From an uncultured Oscillospiraceae bacterium (GTDB lineage Bacteria > Bacillota > Clostridia > Oscillospirales > Acutalibacteraceae), in assembly GCA_900549675.1 (NCBI GenBank), contig URPG01000131.1, positions 1-6,160 on the forward strand: DNA of 6,160 nucleotides, in the 5' to 3' direction. The first letter of the stretch is position 1. Every line of letters starts with the position of its first letter. The notes under the pieces were generated by a model. It ran no database searches. It had not been told where the DNA came from and worked only from the letters and a program-made list of their open reading frames with translations. The position numbers and the translations under genes were made by a program. This document shows, piece after piece, positions 1 through 4,925 of the stretch.

Positions 1-610
1 AGAACGCCACACTTTTCAGACTACTTTCCGCCGCCAGCTCCAAGCAGGAGCGGTAGCAGGAGGCCAACAGCTCCCGGTCACGCCGCGTCACACCCCCATC
101 AATGATCGGCCCAACCGTGTGCAGGACATATTTGCAGGGCAGATTAAATGCAGGGGTGATCTTTGCCTGTCCGGTGGGCTCGGGATAGCCCTGCTGCCCC
201 ATCAGCTCCGCACAGGCAAGCCGCAGCTCCACACCCGCATAGGTATGAATGGCGTTGTCGATGCAGCGGTGGTTCGGGATATAGCAGCCGGTCATACCGG
301 AGTTTGCCGCATTGACGATGGCGTCACACTGAAGCGTTGTAATATCCCCCTGCCAGAGATACAGCCCCGGCTGAACAGGCGTCAGGTCGTCAAGATCGGT
401 AATGCCCTTTGCGGCGGTTTCAGCTTGCAGATATTCGTCCTGAGTTTTCAGAACCTCCGCATCCATACGCTGTGGCGCACGAATATTCATCAGTCCCCGC
501 AAAAGCTGGCGCTGGCTCTCCGGCTCTGTTGGAATCCTCATATCCCGATATTCTGGGCGTTCTTTCAAAAGTGCCTGAATGAGAAACTGTCTTTTTTCCC
601 TATGGTTCAT
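1..610 (-). CDS. Zinc-containing macrodomain protein-ADP-ribose hydrolase (3' end outside window)
   Basis: Predicted cytosolic hydrolase that removes ADP-ribose from modified proteins. The 203 visible residues start at ATG 610, preceded by a GAGGG ribosome site; the C-terminus lies beyond base 1. A helical N-terminal extension (about residues 1-75) precedes the macro fold: GDIT at 88-91, the NAAN ADP-ribose-binding motif at 100-103, then a glycine-rich loop. The loop continues as GCYIPNHRCIDN, giving Cys109, His114 and Cys116, the C-x4-H-x-C zinc signature of the class linked to SirTM sirtuins in staphylococci and streptococci. The family is usually about 260-270 residues, so roughly 60 are missing only because of the window edge. 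In those pathogens the operon holds GcvH-L, LplA2 and SirTM; here the upstream neighbour is a ferredoxin-type remnant ending 2 bases before this start, which suggests translational coupling. No damage is visible. Assignment is strong; the physiological target is unknown. Confidence 0.9.
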   Translation of the reverse strand, partial: MNHREKRQFLIQALLKERPEYRDMRIPTEPESQRQLLRGLMNIRAPQRMDAEVLKTQDEYLQAETAAKGITDLDDLTPVQPGLYLWQGDITTLQCDAIVNAANSGMTGCYIPNHRCIDNAIHTYAGVELRLACAELMGQQGYPEPTGQAKITPAFNLPCKYVLHTVGPIIDGGVTRRDRELLASCYRSCLELAAESSLKSVAF

Positions 611-612
611 AG

Positions 613-933
613 TCAAACCCTCTTTTCGATAACCTGTTTGGGGCAAATTTTCGCACATTGCCCGCAATGCAAGCAATGGTGTTGGTCGATAACTACCGGC
701 TTCTTTGTGATGTCGATACACTTCTGGGGACAGACGGAATAGCACAACTGAACCACTATATGCAGCCGATGCAGCCTTCCCCCACATAGTAGCCCGGTGC
801 TTCCTGTGCTTCTCTTCCAATGGTGAAGCTGTCCCGGACGATGTGTGCCGGGTCACTGATGTCAAAATACTCGCCATCCGCTTCATACAGGCAGAACACC
901 TCTAATGCACTGCGGGTATTGCCGGGATCGTGT
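613..933 (-). pseudogene. C-terminal remnant of a 2x[4Fe-4S] ferredoxin-type protein, frameshifted
   Basis: Two frames together read as the end of one iron-sulfur protein. The first frame (about 933 to 759) gives HDPGNTRSALEVFCLYEADG, then DISDPAHIVRD, and ends with GCIGC followed by an amber stop at 756-758. The second frame (744 to 613) resumes with CYSVCPQKC and then CLHCGQCAKICPK, a full second cluster motif, before TGA. Joining them rebuilds C-x2-C-x2-C-x3-CP plus C-x2-C-x2-C-x3-CP. Between the second and third cysteine codons there are 17 bases where 6 are expected, so about 11 extra bases break the frame; a near-perfect 9-base tandem (GGCTGCATC/GGCTGCATA) lies beside this point. No start codon or N-terminal domain is present: upstream there is only a riboswitch hairpin. 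From memory, this tail resembles that of PPOX-type flavoproteins carrying a C-terminal ferredoxin domain; that parentage is inference. An electron-transfer role is likely for the intact parent. Confidence 0.75.
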
Positions 934-967
934 AATGCCCGATGGCTGTGATAGACTATCGGGCATT
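934..967 (-). terminator. Expression-platform hairpin after the FMN riboswitch, lacking its U tract
   Basis: A perfect 10-bp inverted repeat (AATGCCCGAT at 934-943 with ATCGGGCATT at 958-967) lies 5 bases after the aptamer on the minus strand, where FMN riboswitches normally carry their intrinsic terminator. The RNA after the stem has only two U residues and then ACACG, so efficient intrinsic termination is doubtful. The T tract was probably lost at the junction with the ferredoxin remnant. Confidence 0.6.
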
Positions 968-972
968 CTTCT

Positions 973-1081
973 ATCTTCTTTCATCCGGACTATACCGTCG
1001 GTTACGGAATCTCACCGTATCATGCCTTTCGGCTTGCGGACTTTACCGCCGGGGGGGAGTTCCCCCCCCCGCCTCAAAGAT
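973..1081 (-). promoter_or_regulatory. FMN riboswitch (RFN element) aptamer
   Basis: Read on the minus strand, this stretch carries the conserved FMN aptamer blocks in order. The P1 strand ATCTT is at 1077-1081. The P2 arm follows, then the core GGCGGTAAAGTCCGCAAGCC, a central stem with GGTGAGATTCCG, then CCGACGGTATAGTCCGGATG, and the closing GAAAGAAGAT that pairs back to P1. FMN binding normally shuts off riboflavin synthesis or import genes such as ribU or ribDEAHT. No such gene follows here; the next coding sequence is the broken ferredoxin remnant and then the macrodomain hydrolase. The P2 arm is unusually G-rich, with a run of nine G against seven C across a short AACT loop. The element begins 22 bases after the stop of the upstream flavoprotein pseudogene. 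Confidence 0.93.
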
Positions 1082-1103
1082 TGCAATATTCTGTCTTATT
1101 TCC

Positions 1104-1495
1104 TTAGAACTCGTAGGGAGGGTTTCCGGAGAAGTCAGCGATAACGCCGTGGGCATTATCCAGATAGAACACCTCAAAGATGGGGTTGGCAGCCTCGCCG
1201 TACTGACCTTTCACGATGGGGTTCTGGATGCACATTTCCTTGGCAGCCATGTTGTTCTCAAACACAGCCTTGCCGTGCAGGCGGATCCATGCTCCGGGCT
1301 TGAAACGGAAATCTCGATCTCCGGGTTTGCCTGCATATCCTTGTAGACGTCCTTAGTGTTGTTGGTGCAGAACCACAGCTTGCCGTCCAGTTCGCCGGCG
1401 AACATAAACGGGCGGCACTTTGCCTTACCGTCACGACCAACGGTAGCCAGATACTGTACAGGGTTGGCATTCAGAAATTCTACGACTTTATTCAT
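1104..1495 (-). pseudogene. Pyridoxamine 5'-phosphate oxidase (PPOX)-like FMN-binding protein, frameshifted
   Basis: Small split-beta-barrel flavin-binding protein of the PPOX family; such single-domain members bind FMN and act as cytosolic reductases or oxidases of mostly unknown substrate. The start is ATG 1495 with GGAGGT at 1503-1508; an in-frame TTG further upstream is not needed. The first frame reads MNKVVEFLNANPVQYLATVG, CRPFMFAGELDGKLWFCTNN and on to SVSSPEH. The frame then shifts near 1289-1299 and continues as AWIRLHGKAVFENN, NPIVKGQYGEAANPIFEVFY and GNPPYEF before TAA. With the frame restored the protein would be 130-131 residues, a normal length for the family. The lesion is a net loss of one base (mod 3); loss of four bases after the Glu codon of SSPE would fit relatives that, from memory, read SSPEYAWIRL. 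It could be a sequencing error, since both halves look well conserved. It has its own operator-like promoter. Confidence 0.85.
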
Positions 1496-1538
1496 GATAA
1501 ATACCTCCAAAAATTTGTTGTTTTCTCTTGATGATTTG

Positions 1539-1605
1539 ATTGTAATGCGATTTGTACGGCTTGTGAAGTACGCACAATATTGTGGTATGGTTACCTCCGG
1601 GTAAC
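1539..1605 (-). promoter_or_regulatory. Promoter and palindromic operator of the PPOX-like gene
   Basis: On the minus strand, -35 TTCACA (1562-1567) and -10 TACAAT (1539-1544) are separated by 17 bp. Immediately upstream of the -35 lies the perfect palindrome CACAATATTGTG (1573-1584), and beyond it a second inverted repeat, GTTACC-tccg-GGTAAC (1590-1605). The block from 1563 to 1595 matches the lipoprotein promoter at 28 of 33 positions with the same spacing, so both are probably bound by one regulator, most likely the nearby HxlR protein. The operator begins within 3 bases of the lipoprotein stop codon. Confidence 0.7.
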
Positions 1606-1607
1606 AA

Positions 1608-1985
1608 TCAGAACTTGCCGTTCTGATTCTGCCAGGTGGACTGATCTGCGATGGTCTCCATCACGTCCCAATGCTCGGCGATCCTGCCATTCTCGTCAAA
1701 GCGGAAGATGTCAAAGGCGACCTGCTCACCGGCACCGGTGCCGTATGCCAGATTGTGCTGGATGTAGCCATCAGATAGCAGGCTGCGGGCGGTGTCTGTA
1801 TCGCCGGTGGCAAAGGTGTTGATAAGCGCCAGCGCCTTTTCAGCCTGGCTCTGTTCCTGCCGGACAGGCGCCGTCTGCTGGGTGCTTTCAGCGGATGTTA
1901 GGGATGCGGCGTCCTTGGAGCTGCAGCCGGTGAGGGCCGTGCCGAGCATGGCAAGAGCCAGCGTGAGAGAAAGAAATTTTTTCAT
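1608..1985 (-). CDS. Lipoprotein with a shortened SnoaL/NTF2-like domain
   Basis: Exported lipoprotein of 125 residues. ATG 1985 is chosen because AGGAGG lies 9 bases upstream and the peptide then begins with a classic signal: MKK, a hydrophobic stretch to residue 17, and lipobox LTGC with Cys21 as the lipidated residue. A Ser/Ala/Gln-rich linker (22-48) would tether the domain to the outer face of the membrane. The domain starts at about residue 49 with EKALALINTFATGD and YIQHNLAYGTG (74-84), then FDIFRFDENGRIAEHWD (91-107), which is the start and end of a SnoaL-like fold. Only about 78 residues are present where the fold needs about 110-130, so the central strands seem to be missing. The apparent junction, around residues 82-88, coincides with a tandem CACCGG hexamer at 1727-1738, consistent with an in-frame deletion. 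Function in relatives is unclear; the product here is probably non-functional or altered. Confidence 0.8.
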   Translation of the reverse strand: MKKFLSLTLALAMLGTALTGCSSKDAASLTSAESTQQTAPVRQEQSQAEKALALINTFATGDTDTARSLLSDGYIQHNLAYGTGAGEQVAFDIFRFDENGRIAEHWDVMETIADQSTWQNQNGKF

Positions 1986-2036
1986 TTTGAGTAACCTCCT
2001 TGGTAATTGGGCTTGCTTTCGTTTGCCTCTGGCATT

Positions 2037-2093
2037 ATAATAATACCGTAGCTCCAATTCGTGAAGTAAGCACATTATTGTGCTGTAGTTACC
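2037..2093 (-). promoter_or_regulatory. Promoter and palindromic operator of the lipoprotein gene
   Basis: On the minus strand, -35 TTCACG (2060-2065) and -10 TATTAT (2037-2042) are 17 bp apart; an overlapping TATAAT (2034-2039) is an alternative with 20-bp spacing. Upstream lies the 6-4-6 palindrome AGCACA-TTAT-TGTGCT (2069-2084) and a GTTACC box (2088-2093). Palindrome centre to -35, and palindrome centre to GTTACC, are both 11.5 bp, identical to the PPOX-like gene's promoter. Confidence 0.7.
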
Positions 2094-2128
2094 AAATAGA
2101 AACTAATATGTAGTTACCAAGAAGAAAC
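2085..2128 (+). promoter_or_regulatory. Direct repeat GTAGTTACCAA, likely hxlR autoregulatory site
   Basis: Two near-identical 19-bp copies, at 2085-2103 and 2110-2128, both begin GTAGTTACCAA and end AGAAAC. They differ in two bases and are 25 bp apart. The first overlaps the GTTACC box of the divergent lipoprotein operator; the second sits about 65 bp before the hxlR start. Position and the shared GTTACC core suggest that the HxlR protein binds here too. I see no strong -35/-10 pair for hxlR itself; TTGCGC at 2131-2136 is the best weak candidate. Confidence 0.55.
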
Positions 2129-2192
2129 GATTGCGCCATTACTGGGTTTTCCGGCAATTTGGCACTTGAAAAAATTTTATGGAGGTTTTTTA

Positions 2193-2525
2193 ATGAACGA
2201 AACAAGCGCAAAAAAAGAACTCCCTGCATGCCCCGTGGAGACTACGCTGACCCTCATCGGGGATAAGTGGAAGGTGCTGATCCTGCGTGACCTGATGCCG
2301 GGAACAAAGCGGTTCGGCGAACTGAAAAAGTCCGTAGGCAATGTGTCTCAGAAGGTCTTGACCGCCCAGCTCCGGACAATGGAGGAAAGCGGACTTGTAA
2401 ACCGCAAGGTCTACGCCGAAGTACCGCCGAGAGTGGAGTATTCTCTGACGGAACTCGGAAAAAGTCTGAAACCCATTCTGGATTCCATGCGGGCATGGGG
2501 CGAAGCATATAAGGCCAAACAGTAA
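2193..2525 (+). CDS. HxlR-family winged-helix transcriptional regulator
   Basis: DNA-binding regulator of 110 residues, a typical HxlR length. ATG 2193 is preferred: GGAGG lies at 2181-2185 with 7-base spacing, and the upstream in-frame TTG at 2166 has no site. Hallmarks are CPVETTLTLIGDKWKVLILR (residues 13-32), the recognition region around RFGELKKSVGNVSQKVLTAQ, the wing with YAEVPPRVEYSLTELGKSL, and a C-terminal dimerisation helix. Cys13 occupies the place of the single redox-sensing cysteine in relatives such as YodB and HypR of Bacillus, so sensing of electrophiles, quinones or disulfide stress is plausible but inferred. The gene is divergent from the lipoprotein and PPOX-like genes, whose promoters share a palindrome, and it ends at a strong terminator one base or less after its stop. 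It is the best preserved complete gene in the window. Confidence 0.93.
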   Translation: MNETSAKKELPACPVETTLTLIGDKWKVLILRDLMPGTKRFGELKKSVGNVSQKVLTAQLRTMEESGLVNRKVYAEVPPRVEYSLTELGKSLKPILDSMRAWGEAYKAKQ

Positions 2526-2566
2526 AAAACCCGAAGCAGTACCTTTACCGTGCTGCTTCGGGTTTT
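2526..2566 (+). terminator. Intrinsic terminator of the HxlR gene
   Basis: A 17-bp stem with one G:U pair (AAAACCCGAAGCAGTAC at 2526-2542, complementary to 2550-2566) and a 7-base loop ends in TTTT directly after the hxlR stop codon. The T run is short, and the sequence becomes IS66-derived at about 2567, so the original T tract may have been cut by that junction. The A-rich 5' arm means that it may also act weakly on the other strand. Confidence 0.85.
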
Positions 2567-2681
2567 CCTGACCGATGGAGATGTTCCGATGGACAACAAT
2601 GCATCAGAACGTGCAATCCGCGGATTCTGTGTCGGTAAGAAGAACTGGCAGATGATCGATACCATCAATGGTGTGAAAGGT
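2566..2681 (+). pseudogene. IS66-family transposase fragment (C-terminal catalytic region)
   Basis: One open frame reads FLTDGDVPMDNNASERAIRG, then FCVGKKNWQMIDTINGVKG. This is the IS66 transposase segment carrying the last catalytic acidic residue, in the motif NN-x-SER (Glu codon at 2607-2609). About 38 residues remain of a protein that is usually around 500. The left side begins inside the hxlR terminator and the right side stops abruptly at a phage tail-gene fragment on the opposite strand. No terminal inverted repeats are visible. It cannot be active; it marks an old insertion followed by deletion or recombination. Confidence 0.85.
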
Positions 2682-2882
2682 TGCTTGAATAGCATCCTTC
2701 AGCATTTTCTGCTTCTGGACGACCAGTTCTGTATTGGAGGGGTCCAGTTTCAGGAGTTTGTTGACATTCTTCAGTCCGGACTGCATCCCCTTGATTGACT
2801 TGTTTACACCTTCCAGTGCTTTGGAGAGCTTTGTGGTACCGCCGCCGATCTCTACGGTGATGCCCTGGCTTCTGGATGCCAT
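2680..2882 (-). pseudogene. Phage tail tape-measure protein, N-terminal fragment
   Basis: From ATG 2882 the minus strand encodes about 68 residues: MASRSQGITVEIGGGTTKLS, then GVNKSIKGMQSGLKNVNKLL and LDPSNTELVVQKQKMLKDAI. This is the characteristic beginning of tape-measure proteins from Firmicutes siphophages, whose full length is typically many hundreds of residues and sets tail length. After residue 68 the frame runs into antisense IS66 sequence, so the rest of the gene is gone. AAGGAG lies 12 bases upstream, a long spacing; a GTG at 2894 is too close to it. The fragment shows that a prophage once stood here. No other tail gene is recognisable on the upstream side. Confidence 0.82.
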
Positions 2883-3125
2883 GTGGATGACCACCTCCTT
2901 CCTATATTGTCAAGCCCTAAATCATTGATTTTTCAGGCTTTTCTTTAAATATTTACCTCACAAAACAGAGCCGGAAGTGTATGACAGTCATTGTATCTTG
3001 TCCTGAATAGCTAAAAGAGGGTGCAGTTTATAAAGCGTCCCACTGATCTGCTTTATTACTTCTAGGATATTGTACCATAGATTGCTTATTTCGGAAATTA
3101 CTTTCCTGTAAAAATGGGCAGAAGA
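2883..3125. other. Noncoding stretch of prophage/junction origin
   Basis: I see no credible gene in these roughly 240 bases. Near the left end, AAGCC at 2912-2916 pairs with GGCTT at 2936-2940 around an inner AAATC/GATTT stem, followed on the plus strand by TTCTTT, so it could be a weak terminator for plus-strand transcription. On the minus strand it lies just upstream of the tape-measure ribosome site. Base composition changes here from GC-richer DNA on the left to clearly AT-rich DNA on the right. Confidence 0.5.
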
Positions 3126-3158
3126 AAACCTCCAAATCTTTTGGGAAATTGGAGGCTT
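3126..3158 (-). terminator. Intrinsic terminator after the AT-rich gene pair
   Basis: On the minus strand, AAGCCTCCAA pairs with TTGGAGGTTT across a 13-base loop, and the stem runs into a TTTTCTTC tract. It begins 4 bases after the TAA of the gene ending at 3163, so it very likely ends that transcript. The plus strand of the same stem is followed by GATTCTAC, so termination is mainly in the minus direction. Confidence 0.75.
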
Positions 3159-3162
3159 GATT

Positions 3163-3701
3163 CTACTCGTTTCCATTTACATATGTTGATAATACCCTTT
3201 TCAAATAAGCACTATCATATTTTGAATATAACTCAGAGTATTTAAATGACATCATTCTAAATTCTTCTAATATGTTATTCTTCTTCACTTCATCCAGCGT
3301 TTGAAAATATACATCACTCATAACATTTTTTGATGTTATATCCAAACAAAACTTCTCCATCTTTACAATTTGTAAGAGTTCATCTAAACCTCCGTCATCT
3401 GGTAAATCCATTTCTAATTTTTTGTATTTTGCTGTATGATAAGAATGGTCTTCTATGTATTGATTACAAAATTCGATAAACTCATCACAACTGCTATGAA
3501 ATCCTTTTTCTCTCAGTTTTTCAAAATCTTTAAATTGTTCATTCATTTCTTCTATACACGCCAATAAATCGTTCTTTACTTCTCTAACAACTTCTTGCCT
3601 TGTACTATCCTGTAAGTTTTTTATCTCTCGTTTTCTTTTACTTTTTCGCCGATGCCATTACTTATAACACCTAAAAACCAGCTAACAAATGTTTCTATCA
3701 A
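3163..3701 (-). pseudogene. Unknown protein with hydrophobic N-terminus and charged helices, one-base frameshift
   Basis: I do not recognise the family. TTG at 3699-3701 has GGAGGG at 3709-3714 (7-base spacing) and begins MIETFVSWFLGVISNGIGEK; ATG 3707 in the same frame is only one base from that site. This hydrophobic stretch could be a membrane anchor or amphipathic helix. The frame then stops at 3621-3623, while the next frame continues KREIKNLQDSTRQEVVREVK and on through a charged, helix-rich chain containing FHSSCDEFIEFCNQYIEDHS, to TAA at 3163. One missing base, most simply in the A5 run at 3642-3646, would give an uninterrupted 179-residue protein. The shift lies in A-tracts, so a sequencing or slippage error is possible. 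It follows the ART-like gene in the same direction after about 120 bases and has a possible promoter of its own. An independent start within the second frame (ATG near 3546) could still yield a shorter product. Confidence 0.6.
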
Positions 3702-3791
3702 AATCATTCCCTCCAACTGTTTCATTTATCCATATCGTAGCAATCTCATATTTTAAACCGATTATCAGTAATTATGATTTTCCCTTTTCAT

Positions 3792-3821
3792 ATATTAGGC
3801 GTAACGCACTTTTCTTTGCAA
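3792..3821 (-). promoter_or_regulatory. Possible promoter for the downstream unknown gene
   Basis: On the minus strand, TTGCAA (3816-3821) and TAATAT (3792-3797) are 18 bp apart and lie just past the stop codon of the ART-like gene. The spacing and -10 are reasonable, but the region is AT-rich, so chance matches are common. Confidence 0.3.
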
Positions 3822-3823
3822 TA

Positions 3824-4663
3824 CTATTTATCAGTCACTCCATATAAGTCTTTAATTTTTTGTGTATTATGCCTGATTAACCATTTTGTAAATGTATTCC
3901 ATTCACATGGTCGTGTTATTTTTCTCTCATCCGTATACAAAGAAGCATCTATCCCATATCGCATTGAATTGCGATAATTATTGCCTGCATCCTCTAATTT
4001 TTCATATTTGAAACAAGCTCTATCCAACTCTATTTTTCCGAACATATTATCTTCTACTACCCATACCTCATATTCGCCACCATGAATACTATTAGCACAC
4101 ACATTTTCCGGATGAAATAAGCATTCATCAAACATAACTACTTTTTCAACAGGCAATTCTCGAATTATTGACATACTGCTTCCATATCCATATAACCTGT
4201 TATCATGCGCATACGATGTCATTATATTCACTGGCAAAGTAATAGTACTATTGTTTGGATCCTTCAATTGAGGTGTAACAGCTTCTATTTCAAAAGGTCT
4301 TAAAGATCGAACCAATTTTATTTTTCCATTTTTTACATAGGTACTCTTTTTTAATTCCTTTTGAACAAAGTGATATAACAAATCAATTTCTGCACAGGCG
4401 ACGTCAATATCTGCCTCTTTCAAATTTCCATATTCGTGAAGCATATTCATTTCTGTACCATCTTTTAAATAATATTGCTCATATCCCGGTACTCTATGTA
4501 TATTAAAATTTCGTGCAATACAATATTCTATAAAACCTCTTCCATAATTTCCTGCATCTGCATTAAAATAACCCTGGCAATGCTTTAGGCAATTATTTTT
4601 ACACATATATCCGCCCCAAAACGCCTGTAATAACAATTCGTTCTTCAAATGAAATTCTTTCAC
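3824..4663 (-). CDS. Uncharacterised 279-aa protein, candidate ADP-ribosyltransferase (ART)-like fold
   Basis: Not recognised as a named family. GTG 4663 is chosen because GAGG (4673-4676) lies 9 bases upstream and the preceding stop codon is one base away; ATG 4606 (residue 20) is an alternative without a clear site. Three elements in order resemble the R-S-E layout of ART enzymes: Arg119 in GKIKLVRSLRPFE, Ser150 in NIMTSYAHD, and an E-x-E at 197-199 in GGEYEVWVV, a strand closely like the catalytic EVLL-type strand of ART toxins. Between them, SMSIIRELPVEKVVMFD fits the strand and helix that usually precede the E-x-E. The N-terminal part is cysteine-rich (Cys21, Cys25, Cys29, Cys48) and may be structural. 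No signal peptide or membrane segment is seen, so the protein would act in the cytoplasm. It was presumably cotranscribed with a helicase gene now cut down to its tail. The ART reading is inference. Confidence 0.55.
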   Translation of the reverse strand: MKEFHLKNELLLQAFWGGYMCKNNCLKHCQGYFNADAGNYGRGFIEYCIARNFNIHRVPGYEQYYLKDGTEMNMLHEYGNLKEADIDVACAEIDLLYHFVQKELKKSTYVKNGKIKLVRSLRPFEIEAVTPQLKDPNNSTITLPVNIMTSYAHDNRLYGYGSSMSIIRELPVEKVVMFDECLFHPENVCANSIHGGEYEVWVVEDNMFGKIELDRACFKYEKLEDAGNNYRNSMRYGIDASLYTDERKITRPCEWNTFTKWLIRHNTQKIKDLYGVTDK

Positions 4664-4664
4664 G

Positions 4665-4925
4665 CTATTTTTCCTCTTTCTGTTGCTCTACTACTTGGCT
4701 GTAAAAAGCTGCTATCTTTTCAATTTTATTTGTCTTGCTTTTTATTGGTAATGATTCCCAAATAATTTGCTTGTAAGGTGCCTTTGACGTTTTTCCAACT
4801 CTTGAATCTATAATAGAAACAATTCCCTTATCGCTCTCACTCCGAATCAATCTTCCAATCCCCTGCTTTAGTTTTATAACCATCTCCGGAACAGACACTT
4901 CCATTAAGCCATCCTTGCTCTGCTG
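4665..4925 (-). pseudogene. C-terminal fragment of a DinG/XPD-like DNA helicase
   Basis: The last roughly 85 residues of the chimera are not transposase. They read DGLMEVSVPEMVIKLKQGIG, then RLIRSESDKGIVSIIDSRVG and WESLPIKSKTNKIEKIAAFY. Motif VI, Q-x2-G-R-x2-R, is intact (Gln354, Gly357, Arg358, Arg361), followed by D-K-G-hydrophobic and the I-D-x-R strand typical of DinG, Rad3 and XPD relatives, where these arginines contact ATP across the RecA-like lobes. Only the end of the second lobe remains; Walker motifs, the iron-sulfur or arch domains and the first lobe are absent. Its stop TAG is separated by one base from the GTG of the ART-like gene, so the two were almost certainly an operon before the IS arrived. 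The rest of the helicase, if it survives, should lie to the right of this window. Confidence 0.8.

Noticed and set aside
119..742. Long plus-strand open frame opposite the macrodomain gene
   Set aside because: It is the antisense of the conserved macrodomain and ferredoxin sequences, resembles no family and has no ribosome site.
905..1346. Plus-strand open frames across the riboswitch region
   Set aside because: They run antisense through an unambiguous FMN aptamer and the PPOX-like gene; the protein text looks random.
2254..2508. Minus-strand frame opposite hxlR
   Set aside because: Antisense shadow of a well-conserved regulator.
2906..2911. Perfect TTGACA on the minus strand upstream of the tape-measure fragment
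   Set aside because: No -10 element occurs at 16-18 bp spacing; that position falls on the ribosome site and start region.
2988..3176. 62-residue minus-strand open frame
   Set aside because: It begins inside the end of the upstream gene, crosses a clear terminator hairpin and has no ribosome site.
3621..3660. Programmed -1 ribosomal frameshift
   Set aside because: Zero-frame codons GAA AAA GTA AAA do not form an X-XXY-YYZ slippery heptamer and no following hairpin is evident; a one-base indel is simpler.
3774..3977. Plus-strand 67-residue frame overlapping the 3' end of the ART-like gene
   Set aside because: No ribosome site, no recognisable motif, and it is antisense to the longer, coupled minus-strand gene.
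1..4663. Macrodomain hydrolase as antitoxin to the ART-like protein
   Set aside because: They are more than 3 kb apart, separated by unrelated genes and IS/prophage junctions, and the macrodomain belongs to a different, SirTM-linked class.
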